Shown: piece by piece, positions 1 to 7,265 of the stretch
How the letters are laid out: every line of letters starts with the position of its first letter
How positions within the stretch are numbered: the first letter of the stretch is position 1
Virus record (IMG/VR): IMGVR_UViG_3300031707_000214
Location: 1-21,491 of that record
Source: a virus
Direction: 5' to 3' (one strand)
Length of the DNA stretch: 21,491 nt
Position numbers and translations under genes: made by a program
The notes under the pieces: model-generated
Database searches by the model: none
Told to the model about the DNA's origin: nothing
What the model saw: only the letters and a program-made list of their open reading frames with translations

Positions 1-465
1 TTTTAATGAAACCGCTTCAATATCCACAGTTTCTTTCCAAGCTTTAGATACCTTTAAGCGAGATTCTGTTGTTTGTGCTACATTGTCTACACCATAACGC
101 TCTTTAGTAGTTTTCAAAGTGCGTTCTCTCTTCTCCAGCTTTTGCTGCTTCACATCCTTAAGGCTCAAGGATAGTCGCTTGAAAGTACGCAGTATAGAAC
201 TGCGATCAATACTAACTAAAGCAGCCACTTCATCTATAGACTGACCACCCAAATATAAGGAGTGAATCTCTTTAGCCTTCTCCTCGGAGAGTTTTAGCTT
301 CAAATCTCCATGTGGGTGGAGCGGTAAATTCAAAGAGGTAAAGTCTCGTCTTAAAATATCTTTATCAACTTTTTCTTTTTTGGCAAAATCTTGGAAAGAT
401 TGTTTGATATCTACATACCCTTGATAGAGATTTCTTATATCTTCTTCCGTGCGACGTTTACCCAT
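1..465 (-). CDS. Partial homing endonuclease-like protein (N-terminal 155 residues)
   Basis: The frame is open from an ATG at 465 to the left window edge, so only the N-terminus is visible. Residues about 5-50 and 55-100 look like two helix-turn-helix units; the second contains 'LSEEKAKEIHSLYLGGQSID'. A segment 'ERYGVDNVAQT' follows near residues 121-131. The order HTH then ERYGV(D/E)NV is the same as in the plus-strand endonuclease at 4970-6493, which has the ERYG motif three times, so this is probably the start of a related phage homing endonuclease. The catalytic part lies outside the window. The ATG overlaps the stop of the upstream gene by 8 bases (ATGGGTAA), suggesting coupled translation. 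Whether the gene is intact is unknown. Confidence 0.6.
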   Translation of the reverse strand, partial: MGKRRTEEDIRNLYQGYVDIKQSFQDFAKKEKVDKDILRRDFTSLNLPLHPHGDLKLKLSEEKAKEIHSLYLGGQSIDEVAALVSIDRSSILRTFKRLSLSLKDVKQQKLEKRERTLKTTKERYGVDNVAQTTESRLKVSKAWKETVDIEAVSLK

Positions 466-805
466 TTTGTTCATCCCGCTCGTGATCACTTAGCCACAAA
501 AGGTACTCTTGCAGTGCCCTGCATATTGCTAGATCTCTAGCCGTACCATTCGGAAGAACTCTTGTATCCCAACATTCCATACATATCTCTACATAAGGAG
601 AGGCTTCTTTTAACCAATCAAGAAAATCATCAAAATGATCCTCGTCAATTCCTGGTAAGTAGTAGGATGCAGGGATCTCCGGTCCATCTAAAACAGAGTG
701 CCGTTCTTCCCCGATCTGTTTCAAACAAATATCACATTGAATTGATTTTGCCTCTATGTCCCGCATTGCTAACAATGATTTGGCTAATCTCCTACCCATT
801 GGCAT
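458..805 (-). CDS. Small hypothetical protein with two Cys pairs
   Basis: I do not recognise the family. The 115-residue reading contains C-D-I-C at residues 24-27 and C-M-E-C at 75-78, which could bind one zinc ion. The C-terminus is acidic. It lies between two homing endonuclease genes on the same strand and overlaps the end of the upstream GIY-YIG gene by 14 bases and the start of the downstream one by 8 bases. The start is uncertain: an AGGAG sequence lies inside the reading frame after the ATG at 805, so a start at a later codon (for example the ATG of residue 14) is possible. It may be a passenger gene of the homing cluster or a phage gene into which the neighbours inserted. Confidence 0.55.
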   Translation of the reverse strand: MPMGRRLAKSLLAMRDIEAKSIQCDICLKQIGEERHSVLDGPEIPASYYLPGIDEDHFDDFLDWLKEASPYVEICMECWDTRVLPNGTARDLAICRALQEYLLWLSDHERDEQNG

Positions 806-2402
806 ATTCTATTACATATTTACCTAGTAACTTTAGTCTATCTGTTTTCTTAGTCAAGACTCTACTAACAGTGTTACAAGTAACATTAAAATACGCAGCT
901 ACGGCTTTAACACTTTCAAATTCTCTGCCGTCCACTAGCACTTTTTTGCTTTGGCACGCTCTCTCCTCTGGCTTCCTTACTTCACCATCTAAATAACAAA
1001 ACAGCACACCTTTTACTGGTTTATTGATTCTTATCCCTTTGCATATAGCTGAATCTGATATTTTAAGAAATTCGGCGGCTTCTTTTATAGATGCGAATTC
1101 CTTACCTTCGGCTGTGATTAGCTTTCTACTTATTTTTTTTATAGCCGCTTTTATTGTGTTTTCTCTTCCAAAGGAAAAACCACTCCCACCCTCTTTTTTC
1201 CATTTTTCTAAAAGTTTAGGGCGGTATAACCCAGTAAAAACGCAATTCAGCCATTGAGTATTTAAATTGAATTTTTTTGCAATTTCATCTACTCCCATTT
1301 GGGTCGCTCTTAACTTGAAACATTCTAAAAGATTTTCATCGGTTATTTTTATTCTTATATCTGGACGAATATCTCCATGAACTTTTTCCCAAGATTCTTT
1401 TAGTTCTGGCTTTCGTATTCCTTTAATGGATTCATGTATAAGCGTTTTGCTGATACCTAACTTCTCAGTTATCTCAATATAGGATATTCCTCTAGAAACA
1501 AGTTCAAATATCTGGTATATGACATCATCAGGAATAGTCCATCCTTCATATTCTTCTACCCGTAAATTGTACCCCCTAGGAACATAGCAATCATATTTTT
1601 GTGTTAGCGTGCTTTCTAGGTTATTAAGTTCTAAACGGCTGTAAGCGGTACCCACAATCTCTAAAGAGAAATTTTTAGGTTCATACTTACGGATGGCTGC
1701 ATGGAATGGTAATGCGCTTCCGCGACGGGAATCACTTAAATGTTGGGCATATCTATAGGATACTTTGCGTATGGTTTGCCCTACATATGCTTTATTAGTA
1801 ATTTTGTTAGTAACTTTATACACCCAACCAAATATGGGAAAAGTTGTTTCGTCTTTTATTTTAAATCTAAATTTAAGTTTAGGTTTCTCTTCTATACGCT
1901 TCAAATTCAAAAACTGAGCATATTCCTTTATAGGAATCCGAGCTTTTTTTGCCTTTTGCCAAATACTCTTTTTATGGAAGCGGTGACCTTCCGTGTCTAG
2001 ATAATGAAATGAAGGTTCCGTCATACCGATTAAAGTAAAATTTGAGGCTTTGTAAATTGTGCCTCTATGACCCTCGGTGGGATCTGCGTAAGTGATTACA
2101 CCAGTGACTTTATCCTCAATTTTTTTTATCTGCCGCAAGCAAGAAGCCAGAAAAAAACTTTCGGTATTAGGTACTGTACCATCTTCCACATAGAAACGTA
2201 AAAGCTCTAGATCATTAGGATGAAGCTTTTGGGACTGAATTCTTGTTGGAAACCCAAATATTGCCACACCTAAGCGGCAATCCCCATCTAAGAGGTGAAA
2301 GCAATACTCAGCTAAAAGCGGTGCTGATTGCGTATAATGATGCTCTGCAATGTACTTGCGCACTTCTGTCGTATATTCATTCATTTTTATTGTGTAATGC
2401 AT
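792..2402 (-). CDS. GIY-YIG homing endonuclease fused to a GNAT/Mom-like N-terminal domain
   Basis: The 536-residue protein begins at the ATG at 2402, chosen because AAGGAGG lies 4 bases upstream; a longer reading from a TTG lies across that site. Residues about 35-145 resemble the GNAT-like Mom DNA-modification fold, with 'YADPTEGHRGTIYKASNF' near 105-122. Residues about 190-290 form a GIY-YIG nuclease domain: W-V-Y at 193-195, Y-V-G-Q-T at 206-210, conserved R and H around 215-221, the metal-binding Glu near 262 and G-Y-N-L near 277-280. Residues 290-400 hold helix-turn-helix units. Two NUMOD1-like DNA-binding segments follow ('GKEFASIKEAAEFL' near 433 and 'GREFESVKAVAAYF' near 492). It probably cuts DNA at a specific phage site to promote its own spread. 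It lies just downstream of the split capsid gene. The N-terminal fusion is the unusual part. Confidence 0.85.
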   Translation of the reverse strand: MHYTIKMNEYTTEVRKYIAEHHYTQSAPLLAEYCFHLLDGDCRLGVAIFGFPTRIQSQKLHPNDLELLRFYVEDGTVPNTESFFLASCLRQIKKIEDKVTGVITYADPTEGHRGTIYKASNFTLIGMTEPSFHYLDTEGHRFHKKSIWQKAKKARIPIKEYAQFLNLKRIEEKPKLKFRFKIKDETTFPIFGWVYKVTNKITNKAYVGQTIRKVSYRYAQHLSDSRRGSALPFHAAIRKYEPKNFSLEIVGTAYSRLELNNLESTLTQKYDCYVPRGYNLRVEEYEGWTIPDDVIYQIFELVSRGISYIEITEKLGISKTLIHESIKGIRKPELKESWEKVHGDIRPDIRIKITDENLLECFKLRATQMGVDEIAKKFNLNTQWLNCVFTGLYRPKLLEKWKKEGGSGFSFGRENTIKAAIKKISRKLITAEGKEFASIKEAAEFLKISDSAICKGIRINKPVKGVLFCYLDGEVRKPEERACQSKKVLVDGREFESVKAVAAYFNVTCNTVSRVLTKKTDRLKLLGKYVIEYANG

Positions 2403-2419
2403 GAATCCTCCTTCACCAC

Positions 2420-2448
2420 ACAATAGATCGTCGCCGCGAAAATGTAAA
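2420..2448 (-). promoter_or_regulatory. Candidate sigma70-type promoter for the GIY-YIG gene
   Basis: On the minus strand TTTACA (2448-2443) and TATTGT (2425-2420) are separated by 17 bases, matching 5/6 and 4/6 of the sigma70 consensus. Initiation about 6-7 bases downstream would give a very short leader beginning at the SD of the GIY-YIG gene. It lies downstream of the capsid terminator, so it would give the endonuclease its own transcript. It is a consensus match only. Confidence 0.35.
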
Positions 2449-2505
2449 GAAATATTAATGATTGCAGTTGGTTGGTTCGCAGTTGGTTTGGTACAGCAAT
2501 AGCGA

Positions 2506-2535
2506 AAGAGCCGGTCTCTTGGAGATCCGGCTCTT
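2506..2535 (-). terminator. Hairpin terminator after the capsid gene
   Basis: AAGAGCCGG (2506-2514) pairs with CCGGCTCTT (2527-2535), and TCTC/GAGA extends the stem past one bulged T to a three-base loop. It sits 20 bases after the capsid stop codon. Read on the minus strand it is followed by CTTTCGC, which is only weakly T-rich, so termination may be incomplete or the hairpin may protect the 3' end. Confidence 0.6.
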
Positions 2536-2554
2536 CTTAAATCACAGAAATTAA

Positions 2555-2942
2555 TTAACTAATACGCTGACCTCTAACTACACTGCGCGCGTTGACCACG
2601 GCGTGGCTAACAATTGCGGTACCGAACCATCCCCTGACAGGGCGACCAACAACTGCTTGGTTTACACTGTCAACAGTCAACGGTTTACGCTCCATCAGTA
2701 CGCCCAAAGCCTTCGGCGTGCCAAGGAAGTAAACTTCGCCTGGATTTAGAACTTGCAAGTTCTCTTCGCGGAAACCGTCAGTGAGCAACTGGACACCGAA
2801 GAAAGAACCGAGGTTACCTTCCATGATGACTTGATGCTTAGAAACTGGATCATAATAACTCGAAAATTCAGTATCGGTAAGAATATCGTTCCACAGGTCC
2901 ACGGCAATAAGAGCATGTGCAACTGGAATTGTCCAACGAGCA
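2555..2942 (-). CDS. Major capsid protein, exon 2 (C-terminal part)
   Basis: This exon encodes the C-terminal 128 residues of the probable capsid protein. Features resembling the C-terminal half of HK97-fold capsid proteins are 'IPVAHALIAVDLWNDI', a 'LNPGEVYFLGTPKALG' strand-turn region, 'RGWFGTAIVSHAVVNAR' and a final basic strand. An internal GTG at 2902 would give a free-standing 115-residue reading, but the coding frame continues upstream to the intron boundary without a stop and without an SD, so this is an exon. The predicted start at 2942 joins GT from exon 1 to T, making Val243, followed by Ala-Arg-Trp-Thr-Ile-Pro-Val. The spliced protein would have 371 residues. The capsid name is family recognition by eye; the split is seen directly. 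Confidence 0.72.
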
Positions 2943-4014
2943 CGTTGGATCGTTAGTTTCCTAACGGACGGACTATATCTTCAACCTCTTTAGGGGAGGT
3001 TGCTTCGCACTCAGGAGAGAATTCCCCTGTAAGGCTTGTCCATAGCGTATTTGCTTTAGGACTTGCCAGAATGACACTCAAAGCTTCGGATAATCTGTCT
3101 TTACTGTAGTCATCTTCCCAAAGAATTATTACATTATGCTCTTTGAGAAACTTCTGTTGATTTGCATGATCAAACATCCAAATATCAGAAGCTGATTTAT
3201 TACGTAGAGGGTGTGTATCTGTAGCTTTCCAAAGTCTAGGATCACAATGCCAAAAGGTTCCGTAAGTTTCAATTACTGTGTTGATTTCTTTAACGAAGAA
3301 GTCAACGCTGCGACCTGCAATAACCACTTGCTTTTCAAAACTTAAAGATAAGTCTTTAGCACAAGCTTTTTCTATCCAGGTGTCTCTTTTACCAAATGTC
3401 TTACGGATATTAGTTTTATAGATGTCTAGAAGTTTTAGTTTCTGTTCTTCTGGACGATCTTGCCACTTTCTTTTGAATTCCTCGCACCTTCTTAGATACT
3501 CGGATTCCGGCATGTCTTTCCACCACTTTGCTCGACGACTGCACTCTATAGAATACTCTTCTTCAGAAAGATTGCTCCACCACGCTTTAACTTTTTCACC
3601 GTGGGCAGACCAGTCACTACCTTGTGTGGCTCTTGCTTTTTTGGCGTGCGTAATTCTTTCTTCTTTAGACGTTTTCTCTAGATAGCCTTTGCGGATCGCT
3701 GCGTTCCTTTCTTTACGCTGCTCTACCGTCATGGACGACCAAAAGGCTTTAACCTTAAGGCTTCTTGCCTTATTGATTTCTTCTTTTGTTTTCGTCTCAG
3801 TCATCGTTCATTCCTTGTCTAGTCTCTGAACCTTCTGCGGCGTTTCCACCGGAGCTTGGCTGCTGATTACCCAATTCTTGGCTTTTTTATAACTTTCAAG
3901 TCTATCCTCTCGGATTGCTTTGTAGTAGTCAAGACTCTAAGGGCTTCCAGCAATTCACGAAGTTGTTATCATCAATATTACTATTGAAGGCAGACTGCTC
4001 AAGCGGCTTTTGCC
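2943..4014 (-). ncRNA. Group I intron in the capsid gene
   Basis: The minus strand between the two capsid exons shows a group I catalytic core. TTGGGTAATCAGCAGCCAAGC lies at 3874-3854 (P/Q region, P4-P5), a GAAA-capped P6-type hairpin at 3851-3838, GGTTCAGAGACTA at 3832-3820 (R, 5' strand of P7) and AGATATAGTCC at 2980-2970 (S, 3' strand of P7). A perfect P9-like hairpin CGTTAG-GAAA-CTAACG lies at 2966-2951. P1 can form at 4018-4001: AAGTGGC pairs with GCCGCTT around an AAAA loop, putting a U-G wobble at the exon end (4015). A possible P10 pairs GGCA (4014-4011) with TGCT at the start of exon 2 (2942-2939). The predicted intron ends in G at 2943. Splicing restores the capsid frame. Exact ends are inferred. 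Confidence 0.85.
2953..3804 (-). CDS. Intron-encoded Vsr-like (EDxHD) homing endonuclease
   Basis: This 283-residue protein is encoded inside the intron, in the P8 region between the two P7 strands. Residues about 10-125 carry repeated, basic, Trp-rich NUMOD3-like DNA-binding segments (for example F-W-S-S-M-T near 21-26 and W-W-S-N-L-S near 75-80). Residues about 155-235 resemble very-short-patch-repair nucleases of the EDxHD homing family: V-D-F-F at 167-170, I-E-T-Y-G at 178-182, F-W-H-C-D-P at 184-189, a W-M-F-D segment at 209-212 and W-E-D near 229-231. It probably cuts intron-less capsid genes and so drives intron homing. AAGGA lies 8 bases upstream of the ATG. Its last codons encode the 3' strand of P7 and its TAA (2955-2953) falls in the P9 stem, so coding and ribozyme sequences overlap. 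Confidence 0.82.
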   Translation of the reverse strand: MTETKTKEEINKARSLKVKAFWSSMTVEQRKERNAAIRKGYLEKTSKEERITHAKKARATQGSDWSAHGEKVKAWWSNLSEEEYSIECSRRAKWWKDMPESEYLRRCEEFKRKWQDRPEEQKLKLLDIYKTNIRKTFGKRDTWIEKACAKDLSLSFEKQVVIAGRSVDFFVKEINTVIETYGTFWHCDPRLWKATDTHPLRNKSASDIWMFDHANQQKFLKEHNVIILWEDDYSKDRLSEALSVILASPKANTLWTSLTGEFSPECEATSPKEVEDIVRPLGN

Positions 4015-4742
4015 ACTTCGTTAATCTGCGTTCTCATCGCTTGGAACACGCTAGGCGTGAAAGCGTTGAAGAACACCAGTTCGTTGTACGTAGGTGCCGA
4101 AGCATCAAGGAGAGCCTTGGTGCGTAGATCTTCTTCACGAAGGATCTGCTCAAGACCATCATTGTATTTGTGCTCAAGCAAGTCCGTATCAGCCAATTCC
4201 AGTTCTAAGTCATCGATTTCAATGCGGAAAGTCAAATACGCATCTGGTGGATGCACGTAGCTTTGACGAACAACCGAAGCAACAACAGTAGGACTGGTGG
4301 TTGCAATGTAATAGCCGATAACATCTTTACGCCGAATTGCGATACGTGCAACGTCGCCTCTTTTGATTGGTTTGAAACCAAGAATTTTCCGGGTAAAACC
4401 TTCACGACCGAGTGCTTCGTAGATTTCTTCGGTAACGGTTTCACCGAGGGCTTGCCACTTAACGCCGGTCTTATCATTCAGTGCGTCCGAGAGAGCGGCA
4501 GCGCGGGCTTCCACCACATCGCGACGAGCTTCCGTAGACATCATGTCGTCATCATTACGAGCAATGACGCCATTTTTGACACCTTCATACAAAGAGCCAA
4601 TCTTACGGATAAGGTCTTGCTTATCGTAAGCATCAATTTCTGCACCGTTGGCAAGGCGTTGATTACTGCCTTTAGGACGGAATTCCGTCACTGGAATTTT
4701 AGGTTGGTAACTAGCACCAACCCTTCCTCTAGAAAGTTTCAT
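4015..4742 (-). CDS. Major capsid protein, exon 1 (N-terminal part)
   Basis: This exon encodes 242 residues plus two bases of codon 243. AGGAG lies 8 bases before the ATG at 4742. The protein has a basic, flexible N-terminus (first 30 residues), an acidic helical segment near 30-95, and a beta-rich core with 'RGDVARIAIRRKDVIGYYIA' near 128-147. This order is compatible with an HK97-fold capsid subunit. The uninterrupted frame runs past the splice point and stops at a TGA at 4001-3999, which would give a useless 247-residue product. Removal of the intron joins it to the exon at 2942-2555. No separate scaffold or protease gene is visible in the window. The assignment rests mainly on the exon 2 motifs and on this gene being the target of an intron. 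Confidence 0.7.
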
Positions 4743-4794
4743 GTGTTATACTCCTACATTTGTTATCAAAAAAAATATGAACGCAAAGGTCTGT

Positions 4795-4814
4795 GAATTT
4801 TTTTTTAAAAATTC
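4795..4814. repeat. AT-only inverted repeat upstream of the capsid gene
   Basis: GAATTTTT (4795-4802) and AAAAATTC (4807-4814) are perfect inverted copies around four T. The repeat lies about 50 bases upstream of the capsid start in the 227-base gap before the plus-strand endonuclease. The rest of the gap is AT-rich without a clear sigma70 pair. It could be an easily melted promoter element or a weak terminator; neither is shown. Confidence 0.4.
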
Positions 4815-4969
4815 AAAAACGTCAGAGCTTTCCCGGTGACGATTACTCGTCTAATTAGTTCTTTTGTGATAACTTCCCGTAGGGAGCGGTATCGATATTA
4901 ATTAATAGAGGTTTGGGATACGCCGCGACTCTCAAGCACTTAATTACGTACTATTTAACCTATGTAGTG

Positions 4970-6493
4970 ATGTTGGTATTAATTTTGACTAAAGAAGAAA
5001 TTTTAAAACTCCATGCTGAGTATCTTTCCGGCATGAGTATTCCTGAACTTGGTATTAAATATAATTTAGTAACTACTTCTATACAGAGGTGGTTTAAAAA
5101 GAATAATTTACCTTTAAAGTCTAAAGAGCAGAAGAATCTTGAAAAGAGTATTAAGACTAAGAAGACGGTATTAGAGCGTTATGGTGTAGAAAATGTGGGG
5201 AATGCTTTTAGGGATAAGATGCGGTCCACTATGCTTGAGCGTTATGGCGCGGCGCATCCTGCCCATGTCCAAGAGATCTGGGATAGAAAACAAAAGACGG
5301 TATTAGAGCGTTACGGTTCGGAGTATTTGTTTCAAACGGAAAAGTTTAAAGCGGATGTGAAAAGATATAACCTAGATGTGTATGGTGTGGAGTTCAATTC
5401 TCAGGTTCCACATTTTAAGTTTAAGTCTGCCCAAGGTAAGATTTCTGCGCGTAAGAATAGGTTAGCGACTTACCTACGGGATAATGGCTATGATCTGCTG
5501 GAAGCATACGAAGGCAATCGTATGTCTGATGCTGAGGGTAAACATATAGCTTGGCGCACTTATAATATTAGGCATAAATGTGGCAATGTATTTGTGGATG
5601 ATGTTTTTATGACGCCGAGGTGTCCTAAATGTTACCCACTTAATAAGTCGGTTCAGGAAATAGCTTATGCTGATTATATTAGATCGTTAGGCTTTGAGGT
5701 ATTGTCTGGTGACAGGAATGTTATAAAACCGTTCGAGTTAGATATGTATCTTCCTAAGGAAAAAATAGCGTTTGAATACAATGGTGTATTTTACCATCGC
5801 CTTAAAAAGGATTGCGTTAAAAAAACCGATTTAGCTCAAGAGGCGGGGGTAAAAGTATATCACATATGGGAATTTCAAAATGTTGAAATAGTTAAGAGTC
5901 GTATATGTAGTGTGCTAGGAATTTACCAGGAGCGGATAGATGCAAGAAAAACTAAATTTGAAGTGATTTCTTCTGCTGAAGGCAGAGCATTCTGTTTGGC
6001 GAACCATCTCCAAGGTGAAGCTAAAAGCTTCCTATATTGTGGCTTAAAGCGCAATAACGAGTTACTAGCTGTTGTATGCTTTAGGACCTTAAGAGGGTTG
6101 ATAGATATAGCCAGATTCTGCGTGAAGAAGCATACGCTTATACGTGGCGGGTTTTCTAAACTATTAAAGAACAGTCTTCCTTTATTGCCCCCAGGTGATA
6201 TCCAAACCTATGCTGATAGGGATTGGACTCCTGCTTGGGAGGATAGTGTATACGTTAAAGCTGGCTTTTCTTTTGAGCATGATGCAGGACCCATGTTATC
6301 TTTTTATGCTAAAAAGGAACGCAGGTGGTATCCACGTCAAAATTATCAGCTTCACAAAATAAAAGATCTAGTAGCTAAGCATCGTGGGCAGGGGTTAAGT
6401 GCTGAGAAGATGCTGGAGAAAGCGGATATTATGGCTATTTGGAATAGTGGGAATTTTAGGTTTAAATTGACGCGGGGATCTTCTAATGACTAA
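4970..6493 (+). CDS. Free-standing homing endonuclease (HTH, ERYG repeats, Vsr-like nuclease, GNAT-like C-terminus)
   Basis: The protein has 507 residues from the ATG at 4970; an in-frame TTG at 4913 would add 19. Neither has a well-placed SD, so the start is uncertain. In order it shows an HTH (about 6-50), three ERYG segments (about 69-72, 90-93, 113-116), possible zinc ligands H-K-C near 202-204 and C-P-K-C near 218-221, and a Vsr/PD-(D/E)XK-like nuclease with E-L-D-M-Y-L at 256-261, F-E-Y-N-G-V-F-Y-H at 268-276 and a W-E pair at 300-301. The C-terminal region (about 330-465) has the 'Y-A-D-R-D-W' and 'GF...P..SFYAKK' pattern of GNAT-like domains at the end of phage homing endonucleases. 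It probably makes site-specific breaks in related phages. It runs divergently from the capsid gene. Its stop overlaps the next gene by 8 bases. Confidence 0.8.
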   Translation: MLVLILTKEEILKLHAEYLSGMSIPELGIKYNLVTTSIQRWFKKNNLPLKSKEQKNLEKSIKTKKTVLERYGVENVGNAFRDKMRSTMLERYGAAHPAHVQEIWDRKQKTVLERYGSEYLFQTEKFKADVKRYNLDVYGVEFNSQVPHFKFKSAQGKISARKNRLATYLRDNGYDLLEAYEGNRMSDAEGKHIAWRTYNIRHKCGNVFVDDVFMTPRCPKCYPLNKSVQEIAYADYIRSLGFEVLSGDRNVIKPFELDMYLPKEKIAFEYNGVFYHRLKKDCVKKTDLAQEAGVKVYHIWEFQNVEIVKSRICSVLGIYQERIDARKTKFEVISSAEGRAFCLANHLQGEAKSFLYCGLKRNNELLAVVCFRTLRGLIDIARFCVKKHTLIRGGFSKLLKNSLPLLPPGDIQTYADRDWTPAWEDSVYVKAGFSFEHDAGPMLSFYAKKERRWYPRQNYQLHKIKDLVAKHRGQGLSAEKMLEKADIMAIWNSGNFRFKLTRGSSND

Positions 6494-6665
6494 CAACGCA
6501 CAAATCATCGACCGCCTAAAAAAGTTAAAGTTAACGGGTCCGGGGATCTGGATCGCTTATAAGGACGGCTGCAAGCAAGATCTCGGCGTTTTTGCTTCCA
6601 AAGTCCTTGATGATTCGGCTGCAACGGCTATTATGACTTTGCCCTGTAACTCCTTGAAGGAATAG
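6486..6665 (+). CDS. Small hypothetical protein, 59 residues
   Basis: The ATG at 6486 overlaps the end of the endonuclease gene (ATGACTAA) and the frame runs 59 codons to TAG at 6663. The protein is soluble in appearance, with a basic helix at residues 9-16 and 'GPGIWIAYKDGCKQDLGVF' in the middle. I do not recognise it. Support comes from the start/stop overlap, the absence of any other gene in the interval, and the next gene's SD (AAGGA) lying in its last codons. Confidence 0.55.
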   Translation: MTNNAQIIDRLKKLKLTGPGIWIAYKDGCKQDLGVFASKVLDDSAATAIMTLPCNSLKE

Positions 6666-6668
6666 CTA

Positions 6669-7265
6669 ATGATTAAAGTTGACTGTCTGCTTGAGGTTAC
6701 GGCGCGGTTTTTCCAGGCTGGAGATAAGACTACCCTTGCTGAGCTAGAGGATTTCCATGCTTGGAGTAACGGTGAGGAAAGCGCGTGTGATAACGAGGAG
6801 ATTGTAGAGCAGATACCTGTAGAGAAGCGTCCCTTCCCTAATGATGGTTTACTTCACGAGATTGATCTAGACGCTGAGTGTGAGGCTAAGTTCTTACAAG
6901 ACATCATTGGTTTCCGGGTGTCTTATGTCACTGAGGGCAGATGCGACCGTGGCGTGGTGTGGGGTTACGGTTGCGGTGTGGGTTTTGAGTGCGACGAGAA
7001 TGGTATGGCTTGGGTGAATCAGCATACTGAAGATTTCACCAAGGATGCTTTGGCTGTCAGAGATGAACTGATGGCTAAGAAAAAATACAGCGTGCCCCAA
7101 AGGCTACCTATCCGCAGTGTCCAGTGGTTGGTGCTGTTTGGGTACGATACAAGTTACGACGGAGATTCTTGGACCGAGTATTTAGGTCGCATCTCTTTGC
7201 AGGAGATGTTTGATGTGATAAGGAATGCTAGAGGATCTCTTGACACTGAAAGCCTAAGTACTTAA
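6669..7265 (+). CDS. Hypothetical acidic protein, 198 residues
   Basis: AAGGA lies 7 bases upstream of the ATG and the previous stop is only 3 bases away, so this is the third gene of a compact plus-strand series. The N-terminal third is strongly acidic (residues 24-70). The middle is rich in Gly and Cys (C92, C102 and C108). The C-terminal part has 'SVQWLVLFGYDTSYDGDSW' near residues 145-163. No signal peptide or membrane segment is visible and I do not recognise the family. Its 3' end overlaps the convergent frameshifted gene by about 38 bases. Confidence 0.65.
   Translation: MIKVDCLLEVTARFFQAGDKTTLAELEDFHAWSNGEESACDNEEIVEQIPVEKRPFPNDGLLHEIDLDAECEAKFLQDIIGFRVSYVTEGRCDRGVVWGYGCGVGFECDENGMAWVNQHTEDFTKDALAVRDELMAKKKYSVPQRLPIRSVQWLVLFGYDTSYDGDSWTEYLGRISLQEMFDVIRNARGSLDTESLST

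Noticed and set aside
562-996. Plus-strand frames opposite the endonuclease and fibre genes (also 1024-1257, 4251-4796, 19100-19546 and others)
   Set aside because: They have no SD, and their hydrophobic, Ser/Leu-rich composition is that of shadows antisense to well-supported genes.
2902-3998. Intein or simple gene split as the cause of the broken capsid gene
   Set aside because: The insert is closed by stop codons on the exon 1 side and has no intein end motifs, while it does carry a group I core and workable P1/P10 pairings.
4820-4912. Second intron boundary upstream of the plus-strand endonuclease
   Set aside because: I looked for group I core motifs near the free-standing endonuclease and the GIY-YIG gene and found none; no flanking gene is split at those sites.
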